Below, piece by piece: positions 25,979 to 33,926 of a DNA stretch of 64,000 bases. The notes beneath the pieces were generated by a model. That model was given only the letters and a program-made list of their open reading frames with translations, was not told the DNA's origin and did not search any database. Position numbers and translations under genes: made by a program. The number at the start of each line of letters is the position of its first letter. Positions within the stretch are counted from its first letter, which is position 1. Origin of the DNA: a bacterium (GTDB lineage: Bacteria; Cyanobacteriota; Vampirovibrionia; Obscuribacterales; Obscuribacteraceae); the NCBI GenBank assembly GCA_016124935.1, contig WGMS01000008.1, forward strand, positions 62,001 to 126,000. The letters run 5' to 3'.

Positions 25979-27463
25979 CTATTCCCTCTCTATCTCTTTC
26001 AGATGCTGCTTCTCGATCTCCACCAGCCGGGCACGAGTCTTATCGACCTGGGCTTTGTCGCCCTTTCCTTCATAGGCTTTGAGCAATCCGGTAAGCGCTT
26101 TAACCGCGCGCTCTTTATCGTCATCGATATCGCCGGCGGTAGCAAGGGCCTCTTCATAAGATGCGATAGCTTTATCGAAAGACTTCGCTTTGACGGCATC
26201 ATCCCCGGCAGACATCTGTTCTTCCCAGGATAGTTTTACGTATAAGGCGCCTTTATCCTCGTTGCTACCCTGGTAGAAGAATATGGATACCCCGCCGACG
26301 ATAGCTATCACCGCCAACACCGCAAGCAACATGAAAGAGGACTGCAAGCCTTTGGCTTTCTGTTCTATTTCGGCATCGAGCCTGGCTTCTTCTTCTTTAA
26401 TTTTGGCAGCCTCTTCATCAGCCGCTTTCTTGGAGAAATCCTCCTCTTCTTCGTGCAGCTCCGGCGGAGTGGTGGCTTGCTCTCCCAGAACAGAAGGCGC
26501 GTAGCTGCTGCTGGCGCCGGTGGGCAGATAAATTCTCGACTCTTTGGCGGCATGGAGCAACTCTTTTTGCATGTCGCCATAAGATTGATACCGCCCCCGA
26601 AGATCTTTGCTCAAGGCCCGCAAAGAGAGGATATCCAACAATGCAGGAATATCGAGCTCCGGCGCCACGCCTCGAAGCGGCAAGATATGCTCGGCGGTAT
26701 GCTGTAACTCCAGGGCTTCCACCGAAATATCGGTATAGGGGGGCATACCCGAGAGACATTTATACAGCAGCGCGCCCATGGAGTAAATCTCCGTCGCTTC
26801 ACAGGCGCTCTGGCCCCGCACCCTTTCTGGTGCCAGATAGAGAGGACTTATGTACTCCGCCCGGGCTCCTGCCTCTGGCGTAAAACAAGACTCCGGCAGG
26901 CTCATTCTGACAAGCTTCAGCTTGTCGGCCATTCGATTGTCTTCCACCAGAGTAATGGCTGTGGGCATGATATTGCCGTGCACCATGCCCTTCTCTTTCA
27001 AAGCGCCCAGCACATTGAGCAACTGATTGAAGATATGAACAGTCAGCTGTGGACTGAGTTGGCCGTTTTTGACCAGCTTATCATCGAGATTCTCACCATA
27101 GGGATAATCGGAGAGTACATAGTAAAGCCCATCGCCCAGGGTGCCGAAATCTATCACCGGGGCGAGATTGTCATGGGAAAGTGACTTGAGGTTCGAGAGG
27201 TGGTTCTTGAAATACTCCGGTTCGATGATTTGCGAAGCATAGGTCTCGAATAGCAGGGTCTGGGCGTTGGCCTGGTCCCTGACCGCGTAAGAGCGGATAT
27301 GCTCACCCGGAAAGAGACAGCTTTCGAAGGTCAAACTGCGTGAGCCCACGGTCATAGAAGGAGGATAATCGAAATTGGCTTCGATAAGGGCAAAAGAATC
27401 GAAGGGACATTCGGTGATCTGCTGATCGAATGTCCTGTGGCAGGCAAAACAGAATAAAGCCAT
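25979..27463 (-). CDS. Zinc-ribbon pseudokinase with transmembrane segment and TPR-like tail
   Basis: 494 residues. An N-terminal zinc-ribbon-like motif (CFAC at 5-8, CPFD from 19) precedes a kinase-fold domain (about 45-305). C-lobe landmarks are present (YLAPERV, TEIYSMGALLY, Arg at 290-291), but the catalytic set is gone: HRD is HGN (162-164), the metal-binding Asn is Ala169, DFG is absent (KLVRMSL), and neither glycine loop nor VAIK lysine is seen. A Glu/Lys coiled stretch (about 335-370), a membrane segment (about 375-396) and TPR-like helices (AVKAKSFDKAIASYEEAL) follow. ATG at 27463 has AAGGA 10 nt upstream. Probably a scaffold or allosteric partner of the convergent kinases. Confidence 0.85.
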   Translation of the reverse strand: MALFCFACHRTFDQQITECPFDSFALIEANFDYPPSMTVGSRSLTFESCLFPGEHIRSYAVRDQANAQTLLFETYASQIIEPEYFKNHLSNLKSLSHDNLAPVIDFGTLGDGLYYVLSDYPYGENLDDKLVKNGQLSPQLTVHIFNQLLNVLGALKEKGMVHGNIMPTAITLVEDNRMADKLKLVRMSLPESCFTPEAGARAEYISPLYLAPERVRGQSACEATEIYSMGALLYKCLSGMPPYTDISVEALELQHTAEHILPLRGVAPELDIPALLDILSLRALSKDLRGRYQSYGDMQKELLHAAKESRIYLPTGASSSYAPSVLGEQATTPPELHEEEEDFSKKAADEEAAKIKEEEARLDAEIEQKAKGLQSSFMLLAVLAVIAIVGGVSIFFYQGSNEDKGALYVKLSWEEQMSAGDDAVKAKSFDKAIASYEEALATAGDIDDDKERAVKALTGLLKAYEGKGDKAQVDKTRARLVEIEKQHLKEIERE

Positions 27464-27542
27464 CTGAAAAAATCCTTCTCTCAAAATGCAAAAGCCATTA
27501 TAGAGGATTTTGACTCGATTCAGTTACAATATCTCAGAGGCT

Positions 27543-29093
27543 ATGAGCGAATCCCGTGACCCCAGAGCGATAGTGCAGGCGATAGGTCTGCTGGCAGGAC
27601 CATGTCTTGCCGTTCTGGCTTATTTTATTTTGCCTTGTGAATATCTCGACGCCAATCACCAGGTAGTGGAGTTCGCCCGGGCTGGAAGACTGACCATGTC
27701 GGTTCTCATATGGATGGGTGTATGGTGGTTCACCGAAGCGATTGACATCTCCGCCACGGCACTGCTTCCCCTTGTCTTGCTGCCCATCCTGGGAGCCGCA
27801 ACCATGGAAGGAGCAGCGGCGCCCTACGCCCATCCTCTGATATTTCTTTTCATGGGCGGCTTTCTCATCGCCCTGTCCATGCGGAAATGGGGCATGGATA
27901 GACGGGTGGCGTTGATAACGTTAATGGTGGTGGGCACCAGACCACGTAATATGGTGGGCGGATTCATGCTGGTCTCGGCCATGCTGAGCGCTTTTGTCTC
28001 TAATACCGCCACCACCACTATGATGCTGCCCATAGCCCTGTCGGTCATAGATCTGGTCAAAAAAAGATCCGAGCCCGGCGGTGAAAGTGTGGAAGGGCGA
28101 AACTTCGCTGTCTGCCTTCTGCTCGGTCTTGCCTATGCCTCGTCCATAGGGGGAATAGCCACCATAATCGGTTCTGCACCCAACGCTCTTCTTGTCGGTT
28201 TTATAGAAGAATCGATAGCGGCACCCTACCGCCATGAAGTAAGCTTTGTGGAATGGATGCAGGTGGGACTGCCTATCACCCTGGTTCTTTTGCCGGTCAC
28301 CTGGCTTTTGCTGACCTCTATCCTTTTTAAACTAAACGGAAAAGGCATAGAAGGCGGAAGCGGCCTGATTGCCGAAGAGCTTCAAGAACTCGGTCCGGTG
28401 AACAGAGGAGAATGGGTGACGCTTATTGTCTTTCTATTGACCGCGACCTGCTGGCTTACCCGCCCTCTCTTGAAGACGGTGTCCTTTAGCCTGGGCGACT
28501 TGACCATGACACCATTTTCTACCCTCACCGACACAGGCATAGCCATGGCAGGCGCTCTATTGCTTTTTGTAATCCCGGTCGATATCAAAAAACGTGTTTT
28601 CACCCTGGACTGGCACACGGCCAATCAGCTGCCCTGGGGCATTCTGATTCTTTTCGGCGGTGGCCTCAGCCTGGCCCTTGCCGTCCAGACCAATGGTGTG
28701 GCAGAGTTCATCGGCAGCCAGGCCCATAACCTGGCTGGCATGCCCAGCATCATACATGTATTCGGAGTGACAGCAGCAGTGCTCTTTCTCACCGAGTTGA
28801 CTTCCAATACTGCCACCACTGCGGCATTGCTGCCGGTGCTGGCGGCGGTGGCACCGGGTTTCGGACTGCATCCGTTTTATCTTATTTTTCCTGCGGCAAT
28901 TTCATCGAGCTGTGCTTTCATGATGCCGGTGGCAACACCGCCCAACGCCATCGTCTTCGGATCAGGTCATGTGACCATGCGTCAGATGATGAAAGCAGGT
29001 CTCTGGCTCAACTTTTGTGCCGTTCTGGTCATAACCGCGGTAACCATGATGATTCTGCCTTCAGTCTTCACCTCTATCTGGAAGCTCAATTGA
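27543..29093 (+). CDS. SLC13/DASS-family sodium:dicarboxylate symporter
   Basis: 516 residues, about 11-12 hydrophobic segments. Carries both SNT signature repeats of the divalent-anion:Na+ symporter family (SNTATTTMMLP near residue 153 and SNTATTAALLP near 420), which form the sodium and substrate sites in VcINDY, and the conserved final PVATPPNAIVFGSG. Substrate is probably a C4-dicarboxylate or citrate; phosphate or sulfate relatives cannot be excluded. Start taken at the ATG 27543; an in-frame TTG at 27510 with AGAGG 4 nt upstream would add 11 residues and cannot be ruled out. Confidence 0.9.
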   Translation: MSESRDPRAIVQAIGLLAGPCLAVLAYFILPCEYLDANHQVVEFARAGRLTMSVLIWMGVWWFTEAIDISATALLPLVLLPILGAATMEGAAAPYAHPLIFLFMGGFLIALSMRKWGMDRRVALITLMVVGTRPRNMVGGFMLVSAMLSAFVSNTATTTMMLPIALSVIDLVKKRSEPGGESVEGRNFAVCLLLGLAYASSIGGIATIIGSAPNALLVGFIEESIAAPYRHEVSFVEWMQVGLPITLVLLPVTWLLLTSILFKLNGKGIEGGSGLIAEELQELGPVNRGEWVTLIVFLLTATCWLTRPLLKTVSFSLGDLTMTPFSTLTDTGIAMAGALLLFVIPVDIKKRVFTLDWHTANQLPWGILILFGGGLSLALAVQTNGVAEFIGSQAHNLAGMPSIIHVFGVTAAVLFLTELTSNTATTAALLPVLAAVAPGFGLHPFYLIFPAAISSSCAFMMPVATPPNAIVFGSGHVTMRQMMKAGLWLNFCAVLVITAVTMMILPSVFTSIWKLN

Positions 29094-29112
29094 TTCAAGA
29101 GAACAAGAAGAT

Positions 29113-29862
29113 ATGAAAAAATCCTTGTACCACATGACGCTATTTATTCTTCTTACGACAGCAGCAGGCGTTTCGGTACATGAGGTCTTTGCTAAAACAC
29201 TGAGCGGTACTATAGAACACAAAAAGGTCCTGCCGCCGGTGCCGCCGGAATTGCAAGCCGGAGCCACCTTTGATGAACAGAACATACCTGTTGCCACAGC
29301 CAGTAAATGGTTCAAAATCCCTTCCTGGTTCGCGGGCTCCTGGATGAGAACCAGGGTAAAGAAGAAAGTTCTGGGCATGGTGGCAGCTTCGGTTGCGGAT
29401 AAACGGGTGCGACATTTCGGTCATCAGATTGATAGAGATGGTCAGATCTGGCACTGGGTGCAAATACCAGGCAGACTTATGAGCGAGCGTTTCGACACGG
29501 TCAGCTACTTTCTTTCAAGGGATGAGGACAGCGAACTCTTTGAGGACGAAGAAGCTATAAAGATAAGAACAATCTGGACAGCCTGGACTGTCAGCAAAAG
29601 AAGCAGACGAATTGTCAAAGTCGAGCAAGGAGATCAAATAGACATCTTCAAGCGAAAGGGCGAAAATAAGCTGCGCGCCGACTCTTATGTCCAGTACTAC
29701 AACCAGGATGGCAAAAGGGTAGCATCTCAGAAAGCCTACTGGGACGAGAATCGGGTAGAGGTCTTTCATCCGATTAACTACGCCGAAGGTATCGATGTAA
29801 GAAGCCTTTTTTTAGATTATCTAGTCGCAAACGGAATGCAAGAAAAAATCAAAAAGAGATGA
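29113..29862 (+). CDS. Exported hypothetical protein
   Basis: 249 residues, family not recognised. Signal peptide at about 1-28 (LYHMTLFILLTTAAGVSV, cleavage near VFAKT). The mature part contains a Trp-rich segment (KWFKIPSWFAGSWMR, about 65-80), then beta-strand-like stretches and a C-terminal charged helix ending KIKKR. Nothing catalytic is evident. ATG at 29113 with AGAAG upstream, 19 bases after the transporter, so the two may share an mRNA. The last 14 bases overlap a small convergent gene. Confidence 0.7.
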   Translation: MKKSLYHMTLFILLTTAAGVSVHEVFAKTLSGTIEHKKVLPPVPPELQAGATFDEQNIPVATASKWFKIPSWFAGSWMRTRVKKKVLGMVAASVADKRVRHFGHQIDRDGQIWHWVQIPGRLMSERFDTVSYFLSRDEDSELFEDEEAIKIRTIWTAWTVSKRSRRIVKVEQGDQIDIFKRKGENKLRADSYVQYYNQDGKRVASQKAYWDENRVEVFHPINYAEGIDVRSLFLDYLVANGMQEKIKKR

Positions 29863-30133
29863 TTTTGGTATCAGGCTGCTTGTAGCGAGAGAAAAGAGGA
29901 AGCTCGTTCAGAGGTCTTCGAATAAGTCTAAAAAGAACAAAACAGACAGGAACAAGACAATACAGCACAGTCGAAGTCTTGGCCGCAAGCGCGTAGCATG
30001 ACTGGTCCCAGGGCCAGATCCTGCCATCGGCAAAGATCCAAATAAGCTCCGGCGTAAGAATGAGAAGAACGAAAACAGCAAATGGAAGCAAGCTCTTCAC
30101 TGACCTAAGGTCGAAACTATCAGTCTTCTTCAA
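29849..30133 (-). CDS. Small two-span membrane protein, possibly a gene remnant
   Basis: 94 residues with two hydrophobic segments (about 15-33 and 53-70) joined by a short loop DGRIWPWDQSCYALAAK. This layout resembles the first spans of polytopic glycosyltransferases (Asp-Gln after the first span), but the frame ends soon after the second span, so it may be a remnant of a longer gene. The start is uncertain: TTG at 30133 overlaps the previous gene by 14 bases, and GTG at 30100 has AGG nearby. It also overlaps its convergent neighbour by 14 bases. Confidence 0.45.
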   Translation of the reverse strand: MKKTDSFDLRSVKSLLPFAVFVLLILTPELIWIFADGRIWPWDQSCYALAAKTSTVLYCLVPVCFVLFRLIRRPLNELPLFSRYKQPDTKIISF

Positions 30134-30764
30134 CCGCCAACATCAGAAGATACTCTTCGGCGGTGGGCAGCAAAGAGCCGGAAGAAGTACTCTGGGTCGA
30201 GCCGGATGCGGATTCGGACGATGATTTGGACTCGGCGTCTTTTTCGCCGGCACTCTCCGAACTGTTGGAGACCCGATCTGCGCCGGACCGATGGCTGGAG
30301 ACGGTTCCGGAATCTTGACCCCGCCCCCTCCAGGAGCGAGAGCTGAGCTGCCGCTCCAGCACCATCCGTCTCATCTTCTGCCGTTGTTGTTCGTTTAGAA
30401 GAGACCAGGCATCCATAAAATAGGTAATCCGTGCTTTGAAAAGTCTGGCTTTGAGCTCGGAGATCTTCTCCTGCGCAGCCAGTACATCTTTTCTATCTAC
30501 GCCGGGCTTGGAGAGCAAAAAGAATAACTTACGATAGTGCACCCGCATCTGTGCCCGATCTGACGCCGTTTCAGCCTCATACTGGTTCTTTCTTGCCACC
30601 AGGGTCTCCAGCTGCGCATCGTCGAGATTGGTCCGGGAGAAAAATGAGCCCCGTTTCCCTTCTCTCTCCCCATCGCCTCGATAAGCAACTTGACTACCCG
30701 CTGCCGGGCTCGGCAGAGCCCAGATAATAGAGAGAATCAAAATAACAGCTATTTTCCAGTTCAT
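30120..30764 (-). CDS. Spy/CpxP-like (LTXXQ) exported protein
   Basis: 214 residues. Signal peptide (1-22, ending PAAG), then a helical domain (about 45-140) matching the Spy/CpxP periplasmic family: DDAQLETLVARKNQYEAE, KLFFLLSKPGVDRKDVLAAQEKI, and LLNEQQRQKMRRMV in place of the L-T-x-x-Q repeat. The C-terminal 75 residues are Ser/Gly/Glu-rich and disordered, ending in a short hydrophobic-acidic helix (YLLMLAVEED). Family members are ATP-independent periplasmic chaperones or metal-stress sensors. The ATG at 30764 has only a weak site (AAGAGA). Confidence 0.72.
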   Translation of the reverse strand: MNWKIAVILILSIIWALPSPAAGSQVAYRGDGEREGKRGSFFSRTNLDDAQLETLVARKNQYEAETASDRAQMRVHYRKLFFLLSKPGVDRKDVLAAQEKISELKARLFKARITYFMDAWSLLNEQQRQKMRRMVLERQLSSRSWRGRGQDSGTVSSHRSGADRVSNSSESAGEKDAESKSSSESASGSTQSTSSGSLLPTAEEYLLMLAVEED

Positions 30765-30920
30765 GATCGTATCTCTTGAGCACTCAGATCAACTGATGAT
30801 GATTGCACATTAGAGCCTATACGTCGAGCGACCCATGACTTCTCCGGTAAAGTTCTTGTCTTTGGCGGTATTTCTGAATAACATAATAGTCACGCGCGGC
30901 TTAGAATTTTAAATGACATC

Positions 30921-31991
30921 TTGAAAATCGCTAAAATATTTCTTCTCTCTATGGTATCGCTTACAGTGCTGACCGCCTGCCTGGGCGAATCTACTTCTGA
31001 CACGGAAAAACCGAAAAATCCCGGTGAAACGCGTGTCGAGAACGACAAACTCTTCGCGACAGTGCCCGAGCGTACCCTCGATCAATCGATAAAAATGTAC
31101 ATGGGAGGCGCTAATCATAAATTCGACGAGAAGAGCTACGTGAAAGCGGCCAAAAAGGCATTTATGCGCGATGACTTCAACAGTGCCATCCTGCTTGCCA
31201 GTGAAGCTATCAAAATAAACCCCCGTTCAGAAAAGGCCTACTATTACAGAGGACGAGCGAAGTATGACTCTATGGAAGGGAACGACCAGGAAGTCCTGCA
31301 GGATCTTGAAAAGGCAATAGCCCTCGGCATAGATTCCGATGATGCTTATCGGATAGTCGCCACCATATACGACACAAAAAAAGAGCACGCTAAAGCTTTA
31401 GAAATACTCTCCAGAGGAATAACCAACTGTACAGACCCAAAGCAACTCTATCGAACCCGCGCCAGTCTCTATGTGTCCCTAGACCAGCCACAAAAAGCGC
31501 TCTTGGATTATGATCATCTCATCCAGGAGTCGCCCCGATATTCCAGAATTTATGCCCACCGAGGGCAGCTCCATGAAAGTATGGGTAATTACGAAAAAGC
31601 GCTGTTGGACTATAGCCAGGCGGCGAAATGGGACTCCGGAAGAGATAGCGTCAGGGTGAAGCCGATTACGCTGAAATTGAAAGCGTCACTACTAGCCAAG
31701 CTCGATCGATACGAAGAAGCTCTGAAAGTGCTGGATGAAGCGCAGAAAGACGACAGGATGGATGATGAGCTGCACCGCCTGAAAGGCGACGCCCATGCCG
31801 CATTGAAAGAGTACGACAAAGCGATAGAAGAATATAATTGGGCGATAGATCTGGCACCACAATTCTCCCGTCCCGCCTATGAAGCACGCAGTAAAGTCTA
31901 CGATAAGCTCGGCAAGAAAGATCTGGCGGCTAAAGACCGGCAGGCGGCAAAGAGACTGAAAGCGGCTCCGGCCGAAAAACCGGTTTACTGA
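30921..31991 (+). CDS. TPR-containing lipoprotein
   Basis: 356 residues. Lipoprotein signal (1-20) with lipobox LTAC, predicted diacylated Cys20. After a disordered linker come tandem TPR units from about 75 to 345 (e.g. DDFNSAILLASEAIKINPRS, GNYEKALLDYSQAAKWDSG, KEYDKAIEEYNWAIDLAP). TPRs bind proteins, so this is probably an envelope scaffold. The start is a TTG at 30921 without a clear Shine-Dalgarno. An ATG at 30913 opens a three-codon reading frame whose TGA overlaps this TTG. Confidence 0.8.
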   Translation: MKIAKIFLLSMVSLTVLTACLGESTSDTEKPKNPGETRVENDKLFATVPERTLDQSIKMYMGGANHKFDEKSYVKAAKKAFMRDDFNSAILLASEAIKINPRSEKAYYYRGRAKYDSMEGNDQEVLQDLEKAIALGIDSDDAYRIVATIYDTKKEHAKALEILSRGITNCTDPKQLYRTRASLYVSLDQPQKALLDYDHLIQESPRYSRIYAHRGQLHESMGNYEKALLDYSQAAKWDSGRDSVRVKPITLKLKASLLAKLDRYEEALKVLDEAQKDDRMDDELHRLKGDAHAALKEYDKAIEEYNWAIDLAPQFSRPAYEARSKVYDKLGKKDLAAKDRQAAKRLKAAPAEKPVY

Positions 31992-32014
31992 GAAACAGAA
32001 TCAGAACAATAATC

Positions 32015-32458
32015 ATGAAAATCGTTGTTGCCACCGACGGCTCGGAATATTCGAAAAAAATGATCGACCATATCATCTCTAGACCCTGGGCTGATGATGA
32101 TCAATTCATCCTCGTCACCGTCGCCCAGGATCAAGCCGGAGCGGTTCTGGCAGGCATGGACCTGGGTACGGTAGACCTTCCCGAAGAGAGGGTCCATGCC
32201 AGAAATATATTGGAAAAGGACTTTCAAAGGTTGAAAGAGTCCTTGCCCGATCATAATATCGAGGCGAAAGTGCTCTCCGGATTCGCCGCCGAAACCATCT
32301 GCGAATTCGCCGCAGAGAGTGGTGCTGACATGATTGTAGTAGGCTCCAAAGGTCGCTCAGGACTGGCTCGTCTGGTGCTGGGCAGCGTCGCCGAAGCGGT
32401 GCTCAAGAACGCCCCCTGTTCTGTGAAAGTGATTAAACACAAAAGCGGGACTTCTTAG
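32015..32458 (+). CDS. Universal stress protein, UspA family
   Basis: 147 residues, single Usp domain. The N-terminal VVATDGSEYS and the C-terminal ATP-binding motif G-x2-G-x9-G-S (VGSKGRSGLARLVLGSVAEAVL region, about 111-132) put it in the ATP-binding subgroup. Short acidic and hydrophobic stretches between form the alpha/beta core. ATG at 32015, 23 bases after the lipoprotein gene, so possibly co-transcribed. It ends 6 bases from the convergent membrane operon. Confidence 0.92.
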   Translation: MKIVVATDGSEYSKKMIDHIISRPWADDDQFILVTVAQDQAGAVLAGMDLGTVDLPEERVHARNILEKDFQRLKESLPDHNIEAKVLSGFAAETICEFAAESGADMIVVGSKGRSGLARLVLGSVAEAVLKNAPCSVKVIKHKSGTS

Positions 32459-32464
32459 ATTTTC

Positions 32465-33055
32465 CTAGCTCTTCTTCTTGTCTCGCTCTTGCTCGAGCTG
32501 GGTAATTTTGCTGAACCAGACCTCTACATTGACGAAATTCTTGCCATAGTCGAAAAAGTTGTCCTTCTTCTCGGGACGGCTCATTATAGTCACTTTCCAC
32601 TCGTCTTCAGCCAGGGGATTGACCTCCACCTCTATCACTTCGCCAGGCGATCGCCAACTTGTCCCGGTAGAGGCACGAGCCACCATATTCTCGGCGTCTT
32701 CGGTAACCGCTTTGACATAGGGCACTGCCAGCAGTGCCTCCCGGCAGAAGGCGAGCACCTGCTTGGACGGTCCTTTCATGGTCAGCTCTCGAGTCTGCTG
32801 AACTTCCCAAATCTCATCGAGATGACCCCGAGAATAATAGAGCTTCGAGGTCAAATCTAATAGAAGCAAGAAAAAGACATAGAGCAGACTGAACACACCG
32901 CCCACGCAAAGACCGGCTTTCATAGCCAGATAAAACTTATCCGGTCCGTTGTGAATGATGATGATGATGATCATGAAGAGCAAACCGATACCGCCACCAA
33001 ACCCGATGGCGCTCACTAGCATCGCTTTGAAGATCCTGGCGAAGTATCGACCCAT
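32465..33055 (-). CDS. Two-span membrane protein of unknown function
   Basis: 196 residues. Two membrane segments (about 11-34, with a run of six Ile, and 46-67), then a cytoplasmic domain of about 125 residues with alternating strands and helices (EVIEVEVNPLAEDEWKVTIM, VWFSKITQLEQERDKKK). No family recognised. The ATG at 33055 has GGAGG 4-5 nt upstream. Last gene of a three-gene minus-strand operon (33837 to 32465) with short gaps of 11-15 bases. Confidence 0.7.
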   Translation of the reverse strand: MGRYFARIFKAMLVSAIGFGGGIGLLFMIIIIIIHNGPDKFYLAMKAGLCVGGVFSLLYVFFLLLLDLTSKLYYSRGHLDEIWEVQQTRELTMKGPSKQVLAFCREALLAVPYVKAVTEDAENMVARASTGTSWRSPGEVIEVEVNPLAEDEWKVTIMSRPEKKDNFFDYGKNFVNVEVWFSKITQLEQERDKKKS

Positions 33056-33066
33056 GCGCCTCCTAC

Positions 33067-33219
33067 CTAATCATCGGCATGTAAATCTTTGCCGTCCGTA
33101 TCGCTACTCTCCTCACGATTGACATCGCTATTGACATACCATTTGAGAAAACGAACGACAAAATAGAAGGGCGGAAATGCCACCAGCAAAAGAAGTAGTT
33201 TATCCACCAGCCTGAACAT
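33067..33219 (-). CDS. 50-residue single-span membrane protein
   Basis: Small gene in the gap between two operon members. It starts at the ATG 33219, with AGAGG 9 nt upstream, and ends at TAG 33067-33069. The N-terminal half is one hydrophobic span (KLLLLLVAFPPFYFVVRFL, about 7-25); the C-terminal half is hydrophilic and acidic (SDVNREESSDTDGKD). It begins 15 bases after the upstream stop and ends 11 bases before the next ATG, which argues that it is a real operon member. No family recognised. Confidence 0.7.
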   Translation of the reverse strand: MFRLVDKLLLLLVAFPPFYFVVRFLKWYVNSDVNREESSDTDGKDLHADD

Positions 33220-33234
33220 CCTCTAGCACCTCTA

Positions 33235-33837
33235 TCAGTCATCTTGATTATCATCAAGATCGCAGGATTCATCAATATCGTCATCAGGTGAGATTTTGAC
33301 TCCTTCTGCCCTTATGTCATCCACATCTACGGATTCGACTTCCAACTCGTCGACATTTATATCGGGACCGGCGTCGTCACTGTCTTGCTGACCGCCTTCG
33401 TCATTGTCTTCCAGATCTTCTTCGTCATCGTCGAAGTCATCGTCCTCCTCATCATTGCCGGACGAACCACCTGAAGCCTTCATACTCCAACCCAGACCGG
33501 AAGCGGATTTAACCGGAGTAGCAAGAATTTCCATCTTGTCTTGATCGAGAAAACCATCGCCTAGCTCCTGAACTTGTTTAGCGAGCTCTTCTTCTTTCAG
33601 ACGTTTGCGCTCCAGACGCGCCGCTTCCTTTTCGGCCTGGGTGCGTTTCGGAAACAAACGCTTGCGGCAGCGAGTACAGAAGCAGAAACTGCCCGGGCTC
33701 AAATGCTTGAAATCACCCATCTTGAAACCGACCGGCAGATAAGCCCGGGTGCCGACCAGGCGACGCTCCAGGTCTTTCAACTTCCGTTGAAAGATGATCA
33801 CATATTCATGCCTGCAGGTGCTCTCTTCCGACATCAT
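33235..33837 (-). CDS. Cys-containing protein with long acidic tail
   Basis: 200 residues, family not recognised. The first 60 residues hold a possible zinc site (CRHEY at 8-12 and CFCTRC near 52-57) within a basic segment; a charged helix (AEKEAARLERKRLKEEELAKQ) follows; from about 125 the protein is almost entirely acidic (long runs of Asp and Glu with Ser and Gly). This layout suits a soluble nucleic-acid- or protein-binding adaptor. Start at 33837; a second ATG follows immediately at 33834. First gene of the three-gene operon. Confidence 0.65.
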   Translation of the reverse strand: MMSEESTCRHEYVIIFQRKLKDLERRLVGTRAYLPVGFKMGDFKHLSPGSFCFCTRCRKRLFPKRTQAEKEAARLERKRLKEEELAKQVQELGDGFLDQDKMEILATPVKSASGLGWSMKASGGSSGNDEEDDDFDDDEEDLEDNDEGGQQDSDDAGPDINVDELEVESVDVDDIRAEGVKISPDDDIDESCDLDDNQDD

Positions 33838-33926
33838 TTATTCCGAATCTGTTTCTAGTAAGTCGTATTTAAAAGATGAGATCAATAGTCTAGCACCGCT
33901 CAAAGGATTTGCACGGGTTCCGGCTA

